Of a stretch of DNA of 64,000 nucleotides, positions 1 through 8,530 are shown in pieces. This stretch comes from Oscillatoria acuminata PCC 6304. Lineage in GTDB: Bacteria > Cyanobacteriota > Cyanobacteriia > Cyanobacteriales > Laspinemataceae. Both the position numbers and the translations under genes were made by a program. Within the stretch, counting starts at the first letter, position 1, and each line of letters opens with the position of its first letter. A model generated the notes under the pieces. It saw nothing but the letters and a program-made list of their open reading frames with translations, searched no databases and was not told the origin of the DNA. Location of the stretch: assembly GCF_000317105.1 (NCBI RefSeq), contig NC_019693.1, positions 7,234,501 to 7,298,500 on the forward strand, given 5' to 3'.

Positions 1-548
1 TTTATGGGATGGGTTCGGTCCGGTTTGCGCGGGCGATCGGGAAAACTTCTCAGGAAGGGAAGCTGTTTATCAAGCGGTTTTATGAACGCTATGGCAAGGT
101 TTTTGAATGTTTGAATGGGTTGCAGAAGCAGGCGATCGCCCAAGGGTATGTAGAAACCATTTTAGGGCGGCGTCGATATTTTGACTTCCAAGGAGAGAGT
201 CTCAATCAGCTTAAAGGAACCGATCCAGAGGCGATCGATTTAGATAAGCTGAATAAGAAGATGGGAATGCAAGATTCACAGAATTTGCGGGCGGCTGCTA
301 ATGCCCCGATTCAAGGGTCTAGTGCAGATATTATCAAGGTAGCAATGGTGAAAATGCACGAGGTTTTAAAGGATTATCAAGCGCGGTTATTGCTGCAAGT
401 GCATGATGAATTAGTGTTTGAAGTTCCTCCGGATGAATGGGAGGAGTTGCAGCCTAAAATTAAGTCCACAATGGAAATGGCAGTTCCGCTTTCGGTTCCG
501 TTGATGGTGGATATTCATGCGGGAGACAATTGGATGGAAGCGAAGTAA
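1..548 (+). CDS. polA: DNA polymerase I, C-terminal fragment (cut by window edge)
   Basis: This is the last 181 residues of family A DNA polymerase, which fills gaps and removes RNA primers in replication and repair. The frame is open from base 3, where it reads Tyr-Gly-Met-Gly, the end of the polymerase O-helix (YGMG). It continues through LGRRRYF, the NAPIQGSSADIIK helix, and motif C, VHDELVFEVP, whose His-Asp-Glu includes a catalytic carboxylate. The TAA stop is at 546-548. The ATG at position 9 is internal, not the start; the exonuclease and fingers domains lie outside the window. A palindromic repeat follows 12 bases after the stop. The identification is secure; completeness upstream cannot be judged. 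Confidence 0.96.
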   Translation, partial: YGMGSVRFARAIGKTSQEGKLFIKRFYERYGKVFECLNGLQKQAIAQGYVETILGRRRYFDFQGESLNQLKGTDPEAIDLDKLNKKMGMQDSQNLRAAANAPIQGSSADIIKVAMVKMHEVLKDYQARLLLQVHDELVFEVPPDEWEELQPKIKSTMEMAVPLSVPLMVDIHAGDNWMEAK

Positions 549-560
549 TGCCTGTTAAAA

Positions 561-616
561 CCCACACCCTGAAGGGTGGAGGCTCACAGGACGAAGCCCG
601 CCTGCGCGGGCTGAAG
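561..616 (-). repeat. Dispersed GC-rich palindromic repeat, family A
   Basis: The segment has two hairpins: one built on CACCCTGAAGGGTG, the other on AGCCCGCCTGCGCGGGCT. The same two-hairpin unit recurs at 10779-10835, 10905-10960, 16491-16538, 38519-38577 and 39031-39086. Here it separates the convergent 3' ends of polA and ackA, so it could act as a bidirectional terminator. Here it is in the reverse orientation relative to the copies at 38.5 and 39.0 kb. Confidence 0.85.
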
Positions 617-629
617 AGAAAATCAACGT

Positions 630-1868
630 TTAAAAACTGGATTGAGTATAACTCTGGTTTTTGGTCAGGGAATGCCAACATTCGCGGGCGATCGCCCAAT
701 CTTCCTGCGCTTGGATGACGAAAACTCTCACTTGGGATTCGATTGTAGCAATATCGGCATCTGTGGGGGAATTCTGGTTTTTGTGGGGGTCGAGGTGTAA
801 TTTTAAAAACTCGAATCCCTCACAAGCTCCCGATCGCACGCTAGACTGATTTTCTCCCACGCCTCCGGTAAAGACTAAGACATCTAAACCCCCCAGGATG
901 GGTAACATTGCGCCAATCTGCAATCGCAGTCGATGCACATACATATCAAAGGCTAATTTTGCGCGTTCATTCCCCTCTTCAATGGCAGTATGGATATCGC
1001 GCATATCCGAGGAAACTCCCGATACTCCTTTTAATCCGGATTCGCGATTGAGGATTGAGTCTAATTCGTCTACTGTGAATTGTTGCGATCGCATCTGATG
1101 AATTAAAATCCCCGGGTCAATACTTCCCGATCGCGTTCCCATCATTAACCCTTCTAATGGCGTAAATCCCATTGTAGTTTCTACGGATTTGCCATTTTTA
1201 ATTGCAGCTAAAGAACAACCATTGCCCAAGTGACAGACTATCATTCGTAAACTTTCCAAGGGTTTCCCTAACAAGTCTGCGGTGCGTTGTGTGGCATATT
1301 GATAGCTAATTCCATGAAATCCATAGCGGCGAATTCCTTGCTGATACCACTCATAAGGCAGGGGATAAACTACGGTTTCCAAAGGTAAATCCGCGTGAAA
1401 GGCAGTGTCAAAAACAGCAATTTGAGGGACGTTAGGCAGGATTTTTTCCACTGCTTCGATGCCTTGTAAATTGGCGGAATTATGGGCGGGGGCAAGTTTG
1501 GCAAGGTGGGCGATCGCAGATTTCACTTCGGGGGTAATCAGGGTCGCTTCGCGGTATTTTTCCCCACCATGTACAATCCGATGTCCGACAACATCAATTT
1601 CCGATGGATCGGCGATCGCCTGGGTTTTTCCCTGCCATAGGGTCTCCAATAAGGAGGCGATCGCTTTCTCTCGGGATTCACTGGGTCGAGTTTCGGCTAA
1701 CTTTTGGTTGCCGCTTTTTACTTCAATTTCGGCCATTCCTTCCTGGCGAGACCAATCGATTTTACCGGACCATAAAGGCGGACTCATTTCATTGAGAGGC
1801 CCTTTTTCTAATTCATATAAGTAGTTTTTTTGAGTGCTTGAACCAGCATTTAAAACCAATATTTTCAT
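630..1868 (-). CDS. ackA: Acetate kinase
   Basis: Acetate kinase converts acetyl phosphate and ADP to acetate and ATP in the cytoplasm. The 412-residue protein has the normal length for the family. It begins with the phosphate-binding motif LVLNAGSSTQK (slightly variant; NAGSSSxK is usual) and contains VFDTAFH, HLGNGCSLAA and the signature GFTPLEGLMMGTRSG. The start is the ATG at 1866-1868. The phosphoketolase gene lies upstream on the same strand, 258 bp away, so together they turn xylulose-5-phosphate or fructose-6-phosphate into acetate with ATP gain. The gap between them carries a palindrome and a MITE, so co-transcription may be lost or attenuated. Confidence 0.96.
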   Translation of the reverse strand: MKILVLNAGSSTQKNYLYELEKGPLNEMSPPLWSGKIDWSRQEGMAEIEVKSGNQKLAETRPSESREKAIASLLETLWQGKTQAIADPSEIDVVGHRIVHGGEKYREATLITPEVKSAIAHLAKLAPAHNSANLQGIEAVEKILPNVPQIAVFDTAFHADLPLETVVYPLPYEWYQQGIRRYGFHGISYQYATQRTADLLGKPLESLRMIVCHLGNGCSLAAIKNGKSVETTMGFTPLEGLMMGTRSGSIDPGILIHQMRSQQFTVDELDSILNRESGLKGVSGVSSDMRDIHTAIEEGNERAKLAFDMYVHRLRLQIGAMLPILGGLDVLVFTGGVGENQSSVRSGACEGFEFLKLHLDPHKNQNSPTDADIATIESQVRVFVIQAQEDWAIARECWHSLTKNQSYTQSSF

Positions 1869-1938
1869 AAGATTTTGCTTGACAAATTTCCAGGTTTATG
1901 ATAAAAATGATGCAATCTATAAAACCCAACCCTCAATA

Positions 1939-1970
1939 ATGTAGAGGCGATTCGCGAATCGCCTCTACAT
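1939..1970. repeat. Perfect 32-bp palindrome, dispersed family C
   Basis: The two 16-base halves, each starting ATGTAGAGGCGATTCG, are perfect reverse complements with TTCGCGAA at the centre. Related sequences occur at 4668-4697 and 18498-18523. The palindrome lies between xfp and ackA and could form a strong hairpin in the transcript. Confidence 0.85.
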
Positions 1971-2001
1971 TGTCATGATTGCCTCATTAATGGCTTTTCA
2001 T

Positions 2002-2111
2002 GGGAGCATCTCAATTTGGCCTCAAAGGGGAATTTATACGTCTTACTCCCCCTTCCCTCTTAGGGAAGGGGGCTGGGGGGTTAGGTCTCTTTGCCAAATT
2101 GAGATGCTCCC
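2002..2111. mobile_element. MITE copy 1 (110 bp, 19-bp terminal inverted repeats, 8-bp target duplication)
   Basis: The element starts GGGAGCATCTCAATTTGGC and ends with its exact reverse complement at 2093-2111. It is flanked by the 8-bp direct repeat CTTTTCAT at 1994-2001 and 2112-2119, the footprint of a transposition event. The interior has a hairpin of the form CCCCCTTCCCT/AGGGAAGGGGG and no coding capacity. A second copy in inverted orientation lies at 56259-56376 with its own, different 8-bp duplication. It must have been moved by a transposase encoded elsewhere. It sits just past the 3' end of xfp. Confidence 0.93.
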
Positions 2112-2126
2112 CTTTTCATAGCCCTA

Positions 2127-4559
2127 TTAACACCACTGCCAATTGCTAATTTCCTCGGGGTCAGTACCTTTTTCTTGAATATAATCTCCGTGGGCGGCTA
2201 GAATATATTCATATTGACTGACTCGTTCATTGGCTTGGGCAGCAACCCGGGGATTATAAGCAGCAGCTAATCGAATCGCTTGCATGATTAAATGATAGCG
2301 ACTGGCATGATTGCGGACAAGCATATCAAAGGGGGTGGTGGTTGTGCCCTCTTCCCGATAGCCATTAATGTGGAAACGGCGAACATTGGGACGTCCGAAA
2401 ATTAATTGTTTCACCACCGATGGATATCCATGAAAGTTGACAATCACCGGGCGATCGCTAGTGAACAAGGCATCAAACATATCGGCATCTAATCCGTGGG
2501 GATGGGTGGATTTTTCTTCTAGAATTAGTAAGTCGGTCACATTCACAACACGCACTCGTAATTCAGGCAATTGTGACCGTAAAATATGGGCGGCTGCTAA
2601 CACTTCCACCATCATCACATCGCCAATTCCCACGAGGACAATATCCGGATTTACCCCATCATCAATACTCGCCCACCGCCAGACAGAAGCCCCGGCGCGA
2701 CAATGGGCGACTGCCTCGGACATAGACAACCATTGCGGCATGGGATTCTTATTCACAACCACCAAATTAATGTACCCGGTACTCTGCAAACAGTGGTCGA
2801 GGGTACTGATAGCACAGTTGGCATCTGGAGGCAGATAAACTCGGGCTGATTCCGCTTGTTCGTCCAGAACGCTATTAATAAAGCCAGGATTTTGATGGGA
2901 AAATCCGTTGTGTTCTTGTCGCCATAAGGTGGAACTTTCCAGATAATTTAGAGAAGGAATAGGCAGTCTCCAGGGGAAGTCTTTGGAGAATTTTATAAAT
3001 TTGCCATATTGATCCATCATCGTGGTGACAATGCCCAAAAATGCCTCATAGGAAGGAAATAATCCATGCCGTCCGGTGAGTAAATACCCTTGTAACCAGG
3101 CTTGACAGGTATGTTCGCTAAGAATTTCTAAGACTCGTCCATTATGAGGTCCAATATGTTCATCGGCTGGATCAGTCGGCCATTGATAGCCACGATTGGT
3201 TGCTTCTAAGACAGGGGTGAGTCGATTGGATTCAAGTTCGTCGGGACTGAAAATTCTGAAATTATCGGGGTTATGTTCAATAACAGATTTGAGGTATTTA
3301 CCGAGTTGATAGGTATTGCCAATTTGATTGTCTCCTCTGCTACAGCAATCAGGGGTTTGGGAATGCTCGATCGCCACTTCAAAATCAAAAATATTGGGCA
3401 GTTTCAAATCTTGGCGGATTTTCCCCCCAATAGTATGAGGATTGCATCCCATCCGCCGACTGCCTTTTGGACAAAGGTCGAGAATTTCGGGTTTTGGTCG
3501 TCCCAATTCATCGAGGAGTTCGTGGATTTGGTACGACTGCAACCATTGTTCTAACTGTTGCAATTCCTTCTCGTCGGTGGTGGCATTTTTAGCAGGAACT
3601 TGATGGGAACGATAAGATCCTTCGATGGGTTTGCCATCCATTTCTTTAATCCCACTCATGCCTTTAGGCGATCGCAGAATTAACATCGGCCACTGGGGTT
3701 TTGAGAGGCGATCGCCCGATCGCGCCGCTTGTTGAATCCGGCTGATTTCCTGATACGCCCAATCCATTGACCCATACAGGTCTGCATCTAAGTCTGAATC
3801 CCTAACAATTCTCACCTGATAGCCATATCCGGTAAACAGATATAGCAGTTCTTCATCACTCATTGTCCCATAAATCGTGGGACTGGATATTTTATATCCA
3901 TTTAAGTGTAAAATAGGTAAGACGGCACCCGATTCAGCCGGATCAATATACTTGTAGCTATGCCATGCCGTTGCCGTCGGTCCGGTTTCCGCTTCTCCAT
4001 CCCCGACAATACAGGCGACAACTAAATCCGGATTGTCCATGACTGCGCCAAATGAGGTTGCTAAAGCATATCCGAGTTCTCCCCCTTCATGAATCGTTCC
4101 AGGAATGCCCGGATACAAGTGAGAGGGAAATCCTCCCGGCCAAGAAAACTGTTTGATAAACTTTTCCAATCCCGCTTTATCTAAGGTGAACTCGGGATAA
4201 TACGCTAACAGTGACCCTTCTAAATAGAGATTTGCTAAATTAGCCGGTGCACCATGTCCCGGTCCCGTCACCAAAAACATATTCACGTCATACCGGCGAA
4301 TCAGACGGTTTAAATGGGCGTAAATCAGATTAATTCCTGGACTGGTTCCCCAATGTCCCAGTAATCGGTCCTTAATATGTTCCGGTTTTAACGGTTGGTC
4401 TACTAAAACATTATCTTTGAGATAAATTTGTGCCACCGCCAGGTAATTTGTAGCCCGACGATACCGGGCGATCGCTTCTAATTCCTGGTGATGATGTTCT
4501 CGGACTCGTTCGACGGAAATTTCAGGCCCAAGGGTGGGTTTTTTCGGTGCTACCGTCAT
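2127..4559 (-). CDS. xfp: Xylulose-5-phosphate/fructose-6-phosphate phosphoketolase
   Basis: This thiamine-diphosphate enzyme cleaves xylulose-5-P (and usually fructose-6-P) with phosphate to acetyl phosphate plus glyceraldehyde-3-P (or erythrose-4-P). The 810-residue length is typical. Diagnostic motifs are GHWGTSPGINLIYAHLNR and GPGHGAPA near the N terminus, the ThDP/Mg motif VGDGEAETGP around residue 190, and SHQNPGFINS and PPDANC in the C-terminal half. The ATG at 4557-4559 follows the family start. Its product, acetyl phosphate, is the substrate of the ackA product encoded just downstream. A MITE lies directly after the stop codon. The assignment is secure; the preferred sugar phosphate cannot be told from sequence. 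Confidence 0.97.
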   Translation of the reverse strand: MTVAPKKPTLGPEISVERVREHHHQELEAIARYRRATNYLAVAQIYLKDNVLVDQPLKPEHIKDRLLGHWGTSPGINLIYAHLNRLIRRYDVNMFLVTGPGHGAPANLANLYLEGSLLAYYPEFTLDKAGLEKFIKQFSWPGGFPSHLYPGIPGTIHEGGELGYALATSFGAVMDNPDLVVACIVGDGEAETGPTATAWHSYKYIDPAESGAVLPILHLNGYKISSPTIYGTMSDEELLYLFTGYGYQVRIVRDSDLDADLYGSMDWAYQEISRIQQAARSGDRLSKPQWPMLILRSPKGMSGIKEMDGKPIEGSYRSHQVPAKNATTDEKELQQLEQWLQSYQIHELLDELGRPKPEILDLCPKGSRRMGCNPHTIGGKIRQDLKLPNIFDFEVAIEHSQTPDCCSRGDNQIGNTYQLGKYLKSVIEHNPDNFRIFSPDELESNRLTPVLEATNRGYQWPTDPADEHIGPHNGRVLEILSEHTCQAWLQGYLLTGRHGLFPSYEAFLGIVTTMMDQYGKFIKFSKDFPWRLPIPSLNYLESSTLWRQEHNGFSHQNPGFINSVLDEQAESARVYLPPDANCAISTLDHCLQSTGYINLVVVNKNPMPQWLSMSEAVAHCRAGASVWRWASIDDGVNPDIVLVGIGDVMMVEVLAAAHILRSQLPELRVRVVNVTDLLILEEKSTHPHGLDADMFDALFTSDRPVIVNFHGYPSVVKQLIFGRPNVRRFHINGYREEGTTTTPFDMLVRNHASRYHLIMQAIRLAAAYNPRVAAQANERVSQYEYILAAHGDYIQEKGTDPEEISNWQWC

Positions 4560-4899
4560 CAGTTTGTCCTCTTAATTTAGATTACAACGCTTGATTGAGG
4601 GGTCGAGTTTATCCGTCAATACTCCCTCGAAATTCCACAGGAAAGACTTAGGCATTACCTCTGTGTCTGTAGGGGCAATTCACGAATCGCCCCTACATTT
4701 TAGGGTTTACTCTTAAAAATATCCGTAAGTCCTGACCGGGGAACGTTGTTATCCACGTTAGCGGCAGGTTTAATATTTGCACTCTATCATTGGGTAGAAA
4801 ATGACCATAAAGTCTTAAAATCCTCCGGTCCCCTCCCCTTGGCAAGGGGAGGGTTAGGGTGGGGTTCCCTCTTCGCAAACTGTAAAAATTCCCCGATTC
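4560..4899. other. Intergenic region with two dispersed palindromes
   Basis: This 340-bp gap lies upstream of xfp and downstream of the MOSC gene. It holds a family C palindrome (about 4668-4697, imperfect) and a family D repeat (about 4821-4876) with the hairpin CCCCTCCCCTTGGCAAGGGG. A reverse-oriented relative of the latter is at 41276-41325. The xfp promoter must lie here, but I cannot point to a box with confidence. No gene is seen. Confidence 0.7.
4821..4876 (-). repeat. Dispersed repeat family D, copy 1
   Basis: A hairpin of CCCCTCCCC against GGGGAGGG is followed by GTTAGGGTGGGG. The reverse complement matches 41276-41325 over roughly 45 bases with few differences. The short reading frames that cross it are repeat-derived and not genes. 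Confidence 0.75.
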
Positions 4900-5706
4900 T
4901 TAACTGCCTACTAAGGTAAGAGAATCGCCGATTTTCACCGAACCCGGGGTGATAATTTTAGCCAGTACGCCCGTTTGTAAATGACCATATCGGTTTTTAA
5001 GGACCGATAATAACTTTAAATTGCGATCGCCACTGTCTGGATCAACTTCGATATTTGCACAGCGGCCAATTCTAGCTGTAATCACAATCTTGGCTTCTCC
5101 TAAGTAAAATTCTTCTCCGACTCCATTAAATTCTTCCCAGGGTGCAATTCCTGCGAGTAAAATATTCGGTCGAAATCGTCGCACATCGACGAGGGATCCA
5201 GAAGATTGACTTAAGTCATCTAACGTAGCTTGACTCATCAAAGAAATATGCACGGGTGCCCGATCCGGATAGCGGGTTTCACCACTTCTAACACCGACTA
5301 ACTGTAAGGTGGAATGCTGAGGATGTCTAGCTTCCGGGGTGGGTTCGGCATCGGCGAGAAATCCGGTAAAAAAGGCACTGATGCGATCGCGTCCTAGTTG
5401 AGTTTCCGTTGCCGCTTCCAGGAGGGTTACTCCCTGATGACGAACGGTGAGGCAGTCAGTTTGTGCATTATAAAAACATTCTAATTTAGCTAATTTTGGC
5501 CAGTCATTCTGAACGGCAAAATGTCCTTTACTCATCCAAGGGACGAGGGTTGGCGGTGGAGGATCACTGCCATCTAAAAACATTAAGGCAAAGGCGCGAT
5601 CGCCTCGGATACCCCAGTTCTCTTCTAAGGTGACTCCCTGGATCGGATGGGGTGTTAATCCCTTAATGGGATAGGAGAATAACTGTTGAACTTGAGCTTC
5701 CTTCAA
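4900..5706 (-). CDS. MOSC domain protein
   Basis: The 268-residue protein has an N-terminal beta-barrel MOSC_N region (FSYPIKGLTPHPI, WGIRGDRAFALMF) and a C-terminal MOSC domain with the conserved cysteine in GRCANIEVDPDSGDRN. MOSC proteins carry sulfur or molybdenum cofactor chemistry; the substrate here is unknown. The start is a TTG at 5704-5706 that overlaps the TGA stop of the upstream iron permease gene (TTGA), suggesting translational coupling; no ATG lies nearby in frame. The pairing with an FTR1 permease is visible but its meaning is not. Family assignment is firm, function open. Confidence 0.9.
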   Translation of the reverse strand: MKEAQVQQLFSYPIKGLTPHPIQGVTLEENWGIRGDRAFALMFLDGSDPPPPTLVPWMSKGHFAVQNDWPKLAKLECFYNAQTDCLTVRHQGVTLLEAATETQLGRDRISAFFTGFLADAEPTPEARHPQHSTLQLVGVRSGETRYPDRAPVHISLMSQATLDDLSQSSGSLVDVRRFRPNILLAGIAPWEEFNGVGEEFYLGEAKIVITARIGRCANIEVDPDSGDRNLKLLSVLKNRYGHLQTGVLAKIITPGSVKIGDSLTLVGS

Positions 5707-6689
5707 TGACTTAACCCTCTCTTACTCTCAGAACCCTCAATTTTGGTTTCTTTTCCGGTAATACTTTGAAAATATAAGCCTCCCGCTGTTATTAAAAATA
5801 CCAGATAAGTGACAGCTTGAACAAGATAGAGTTGCGATCGGTATCCCAATAAGGCTTTTAAAACTACCCCGGGGAAGCGGTTATCTGGGAGAATCTGAGT
5901 TGCATCCCACACTTGGGGCCCTAAAATACAGGAATCAGTTCCGCTATGACACCAATTGGCAAACTGAGGGGCGACTGCACTGAATTCAATTACCGCTAGA
6001 TTGGCACTTTTAAAGGCAGAAATCACCAATCCTGAGACGATTAATAGTAAAAATACTCCCATGATTTGGAAGAAGAGGCGGAGGTTAATTTTTACCCCCC
6101 ATTTAAACAACAAAGTGCCAATTGCAAAAGCCCCAATTAACCCAGCAACAGCCCCCAATACTGGAGTCCAACCGCGCTCAAATTGGGCTAAAATAAATAC
6201 TACGGTTTCAAATCCTTCTCGGAGAACGGCGATAAAAATTAGGGTGAAGACGCCCCAACCTGCCTGATATTCGAGGGAGTTTTTGCCGGATTTTTCTGGG
6301 ATATCTGAGGGAGTTTTTCCTTCAAATAAAGCCGCATTTACAGCCTCTTCTACTTCGCCTTTGAGGGATTTGGCTTGTTTTGTCATCCAAATCAGCATCC
6401 AACTGAGCATGGCGATCGCAACTAAACAAAATCCCGCTTTTAGACTCGGTGCGATCGCCGGTGCATACTGCCAATCGGACTGTCCCACTGCTTGCAAAAT
6501 TCTGCCGAATAGAATCCCCACTAATCCACTCGCAATAATTCCCGTTCCAACTCCCGCATACACCCAAGGATTAAGCTGACTCTGTTGCGCTTTTTTCAAG
6601 CAAGCTAATACAATCCCTACCACTAAAGCAGCTTCGACTCCCTCCCGTAAAGTAATTAAAAATGTCGGTAAAGCAGCACTTAATTCCAT
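5703..6689 (-). CDS. FTR1/EfeU-type high-affinity iron permease
   Basis: This polytopic inner-membrane protein takes up ferric or oxidised iron. The two hallmark REGxE motifs are present, REGVEAALVV near residue 16 and REGFETVVF near residue 155, each in a hydrophobic helix; about seven membrane spans are visible in 328 residues. I take the ATG at 6687-6689. A TTG three codons upstream is possible. No multicopper oxidase or EfeO/EfeB partner is in the window. The stop overlaps the MOSC start. Two ferritin-like genes on the same strand lie just upstream, so uptake and storage of iron are clustered. Confidence 0.93.
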   Translation of the reverse strand: MELSAALPTFLITLREGVEAALVVGIVLACLKKAQQSQLNPWVYAGVGTGIIASGLVGILFGRILQAVGQSDWQYAPAIAPSLKAGFCLVAIAMLSWMLIWMTKQAKSLKGEVEEAVNAALFEGKTPSDIPEKSGKNSLEYQAGWGVFTLIFIAVLREGFETVVFILAQFERGWTPVLGAVAGLIGAFAIGTLLFKWGVKINLRLFFQIMGVFLLLIVSGLVISAFKSANLAVIEFSAVAPQFANWCHSGTDSCILGPQVWDATQILPDNRFPGVVLKALLGYRSQLYLVQAVTYLVFLITAGGLYFQSITGKETKIEGSESKRGLSH

Positions 6690-6857
6690 ATCACTCAATT
6701 AGATAAAACAGTTTTTAAACCAAAAATTTGAGCCTTTAAACTTTCTAAATCTTTGCTTCAACTTCTCAATTAACCCGTTTAGGAGAGGCTCAGGCTGCTT
6801 TCCTCACCACCCTTTCTTAATAAAAACCTAGGCTGGTTCCGGGTCTAATGAAGTCGT

Positions 6858-7292
6858 TCAAGTCATGTCTCGCAGCATCTTCCTCAATTCAATTATATTA
6901 ATTTCCGAGGAAGCCACCATTTTCCGAGTAAATTTTTCTAAATAAATACTGCTATTTCTGACGAGATCCAATAAATTTCTATACTCTTCTAATCCATTCT
7001 TCTCATGATTAATACTTTCTTCGATAATTGTCCGAACCGAATGGGTGTAGCTTTCCTCCATGTTAGAAATCCGCAGACTGGGATGTCCTTCTAACCCGGT
7101 GATAATTTCTCCGATTTGTTGAGCGGAATTCAATGAATCGGTGGCTTGGACTTGAAAAAAAGTGACGATGGGAATCCGATTCGGTCCGGTTACCATGAGG
7201 GAATAGTGGGTATAGCGTACCACCCCCGACAGTTCAAATTCCATGCTACTATTGAGTAATTCAATGGTTTTTTTTAGGTTAAGTTCTTTCAT
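6858..7292 (-). CDS. Ferritin-like protein, paralogue with degenerate metal site
   Basis: This 144-residue four-helix protein resembles bacterioferritin and is clearly a duplicate of its neighbour at 7479-7913: both share the stretch from FELxGVVRYTHYSLMVTGP through ITGLEGHPSLRI. Compared with that copy, His56 is Ser, Glu52 is Asp, Glu129 is Ser and His132 is Asn, while Glu20, Glu91-92 and Glu130 remain. The two histidines most likely to bind iron are therefore gone. It could be a structural subunit in a mixed shell, as in cyanobacterial two-subunit bacterioferritins, or a decaying duplicate. The start is the ATG at 7290-7292. Family level is confident; iron storage is inferred. Confidence 0.83.
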   Translation of the reverse strand: MKELNLKKTIELLNSSMEFELSGVVRYTHYSLMVTGPNRIPIVTFFQVQATDSLNSAQQIGEIITGLEGHPSLRISNMEESYTHSVRTIIEESINHEKNGLEEYRNLLDLVRNSSIYLEKFTRKMVASSEINIIELRKMLRDMT

Positions 7293-7478
7293 GGTTTTAT
7301 GGGTTGGGGTCAGAAGATAGATGAACTGAATATTAAAGCCGATAATTTTTGAGTGTCATCCCGGGTGAAAATCGAGGATTTAGACCCGTTGCACCACCGG
7401 ATAGAGGGTTTAAAACTCCTCAAGGTGGTGCGGTTTTAGTGCCTAGATTGAGCGAGGCGACTGCCGGTTAAACTGGAG

Positions 7479-7913
7479 TTAGATAAAATCCCGCAACATT
7501 TTCTTAATTTCTATGTTGTGCATTTCTTCTTGTCCAATTTGAGTCCGCGCAAATTCTTCCAAATACACGCTGGCATTTTCTACGGTATGGAGCAATTCTT
7601 TGTACATATCGAGGGCTCTTTTCTCATGGTTGAGACTTTCCTCTAAAATGTCACGGACAGAATGGCGATCGCTTTCCTCAATGGGAGCAATTCTGAGGCT
7701 AGGATGTCCTTCTAACCCAGTGATAATTTCTCCCACCTGTTGAGCATGAGTGAGGGATTCCGCAGCTTGAGCTTGAAAAAAGCTGACGATGGGAATCCGA
7801 TTCGGGCCGGTTACCATCAAGGAATAATGGGTATAGCGTACCACACCGGCCAGCTCAAATTCCATAATGGTATTGAGCAAGTCAATGGTTTTTGGGAGGT
7901 CAAGGTCTTTCAT
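7479..7913 (-). CDS. Ferritin-like protein (bacterioferritin type), ligand-complete copy
   Basis: The 144-residue helical bundle carries candidate di-iron ligands in order: Glu20 (MEFELAG), Glu52 and His56 (AESLTHAQQ), Glu91/92 (LEESLNHEK), and Glu129/130 with His132 (GQEEMHN). The first Glu-His pair is spaced i,i+4 rather than the i,i+3 of E. coli Bfr, so it is a divergent relative. The role expected of the family is ferroxidation and iron storage in the cytoplasm. The start is the ATG at 7911-7913, which makes it exactly as long as its paralogue; a TTG ten codons upstream is less likely. It is 186 bp upstream of the paralogue and may share its transcript, with the FTR1 permease beyond. Confidence 0.85.
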   Translation of the reverse strand: MKDLDLPKTIDLLNTIMEFELAGVVRYTHYSLMVTGPNRIPIVSFFQAQAAESLTHAQQVGEIITGLEGHPSLRIAPIEESDRHSVRDILEESLNHEKRALDMYKELLHTVENASVYLEEFARTQIGQEEMHNIEIKKMLRDFI

Positions 7914-8530
7914 GTCGTTGTCGAGGGTTTGAGATGGGTTCAATTATTGGAGCATTTTTTGGCCGCAATTATCAAGTAGGGATTTCCCTGCTATGACGGG
8001 TTATTTGTGCTTGGCACTTCTAACAATTACCAACCTGCAATACCTCAATGTTTGGACTGCAAGTCGCAGGCGATCGCAACCGGACCAAGGTTAGATTTTT
8101 TGAGAGTCGATGACCCTATCAAAATACCTAAATAACTTAATCCTCCTAGAGATGGATTATTTAAGCCCATTGCCAATTTTACCTCGAATCTGATTCCACA
8201 ATTCCGATCGGGTTGCCCCGAGTTTCAAGAAAAATTAAGGTTTCCTAACTTATCGGGAAACCGAGGGAAAATTTTTCCAATTTTTAGCCACCTCAAAGGG
8301 AGAAAATTTCCAGGGTAAACCCCTTGTAGAACAGCCTTTACAGCCCTTTGATGCTCACCTCAGATGCGGAATCTTATCCCCTAGGAGGGCATTGTCAAGT
8401 TTTCAAAAACGCGCTTTCCTATTGATATTAGAGCGATCGCAACCTGTCCTCAATCCGGAAAACCCTCGCCAATATTCCGAATCAGGCTGTGGCGATCGCC
8501 TCAACCAATCCTCCCCTAAACCCTTAAAAA
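7914..8530. other. Divergent intergenic region between iron and nickel/cobalt genes
   Basis: The 617 bp between the leftward ferritin genes and the rightward metal-transport cluster contain several GCGATCGC sites and no credible coding sequence. Both clusters must have promoters here. I could not identify a Fur box, a nickel regulator site or a metal/cobalamin riboswitch by eye. Confidence 0.5.

Noticed and set aside
4693-4878. Short frame reading into the family D repeat
   Set aside because: Its sequence is repeat-derived, low-complexity Pro/Leu/Arg with no start signal.
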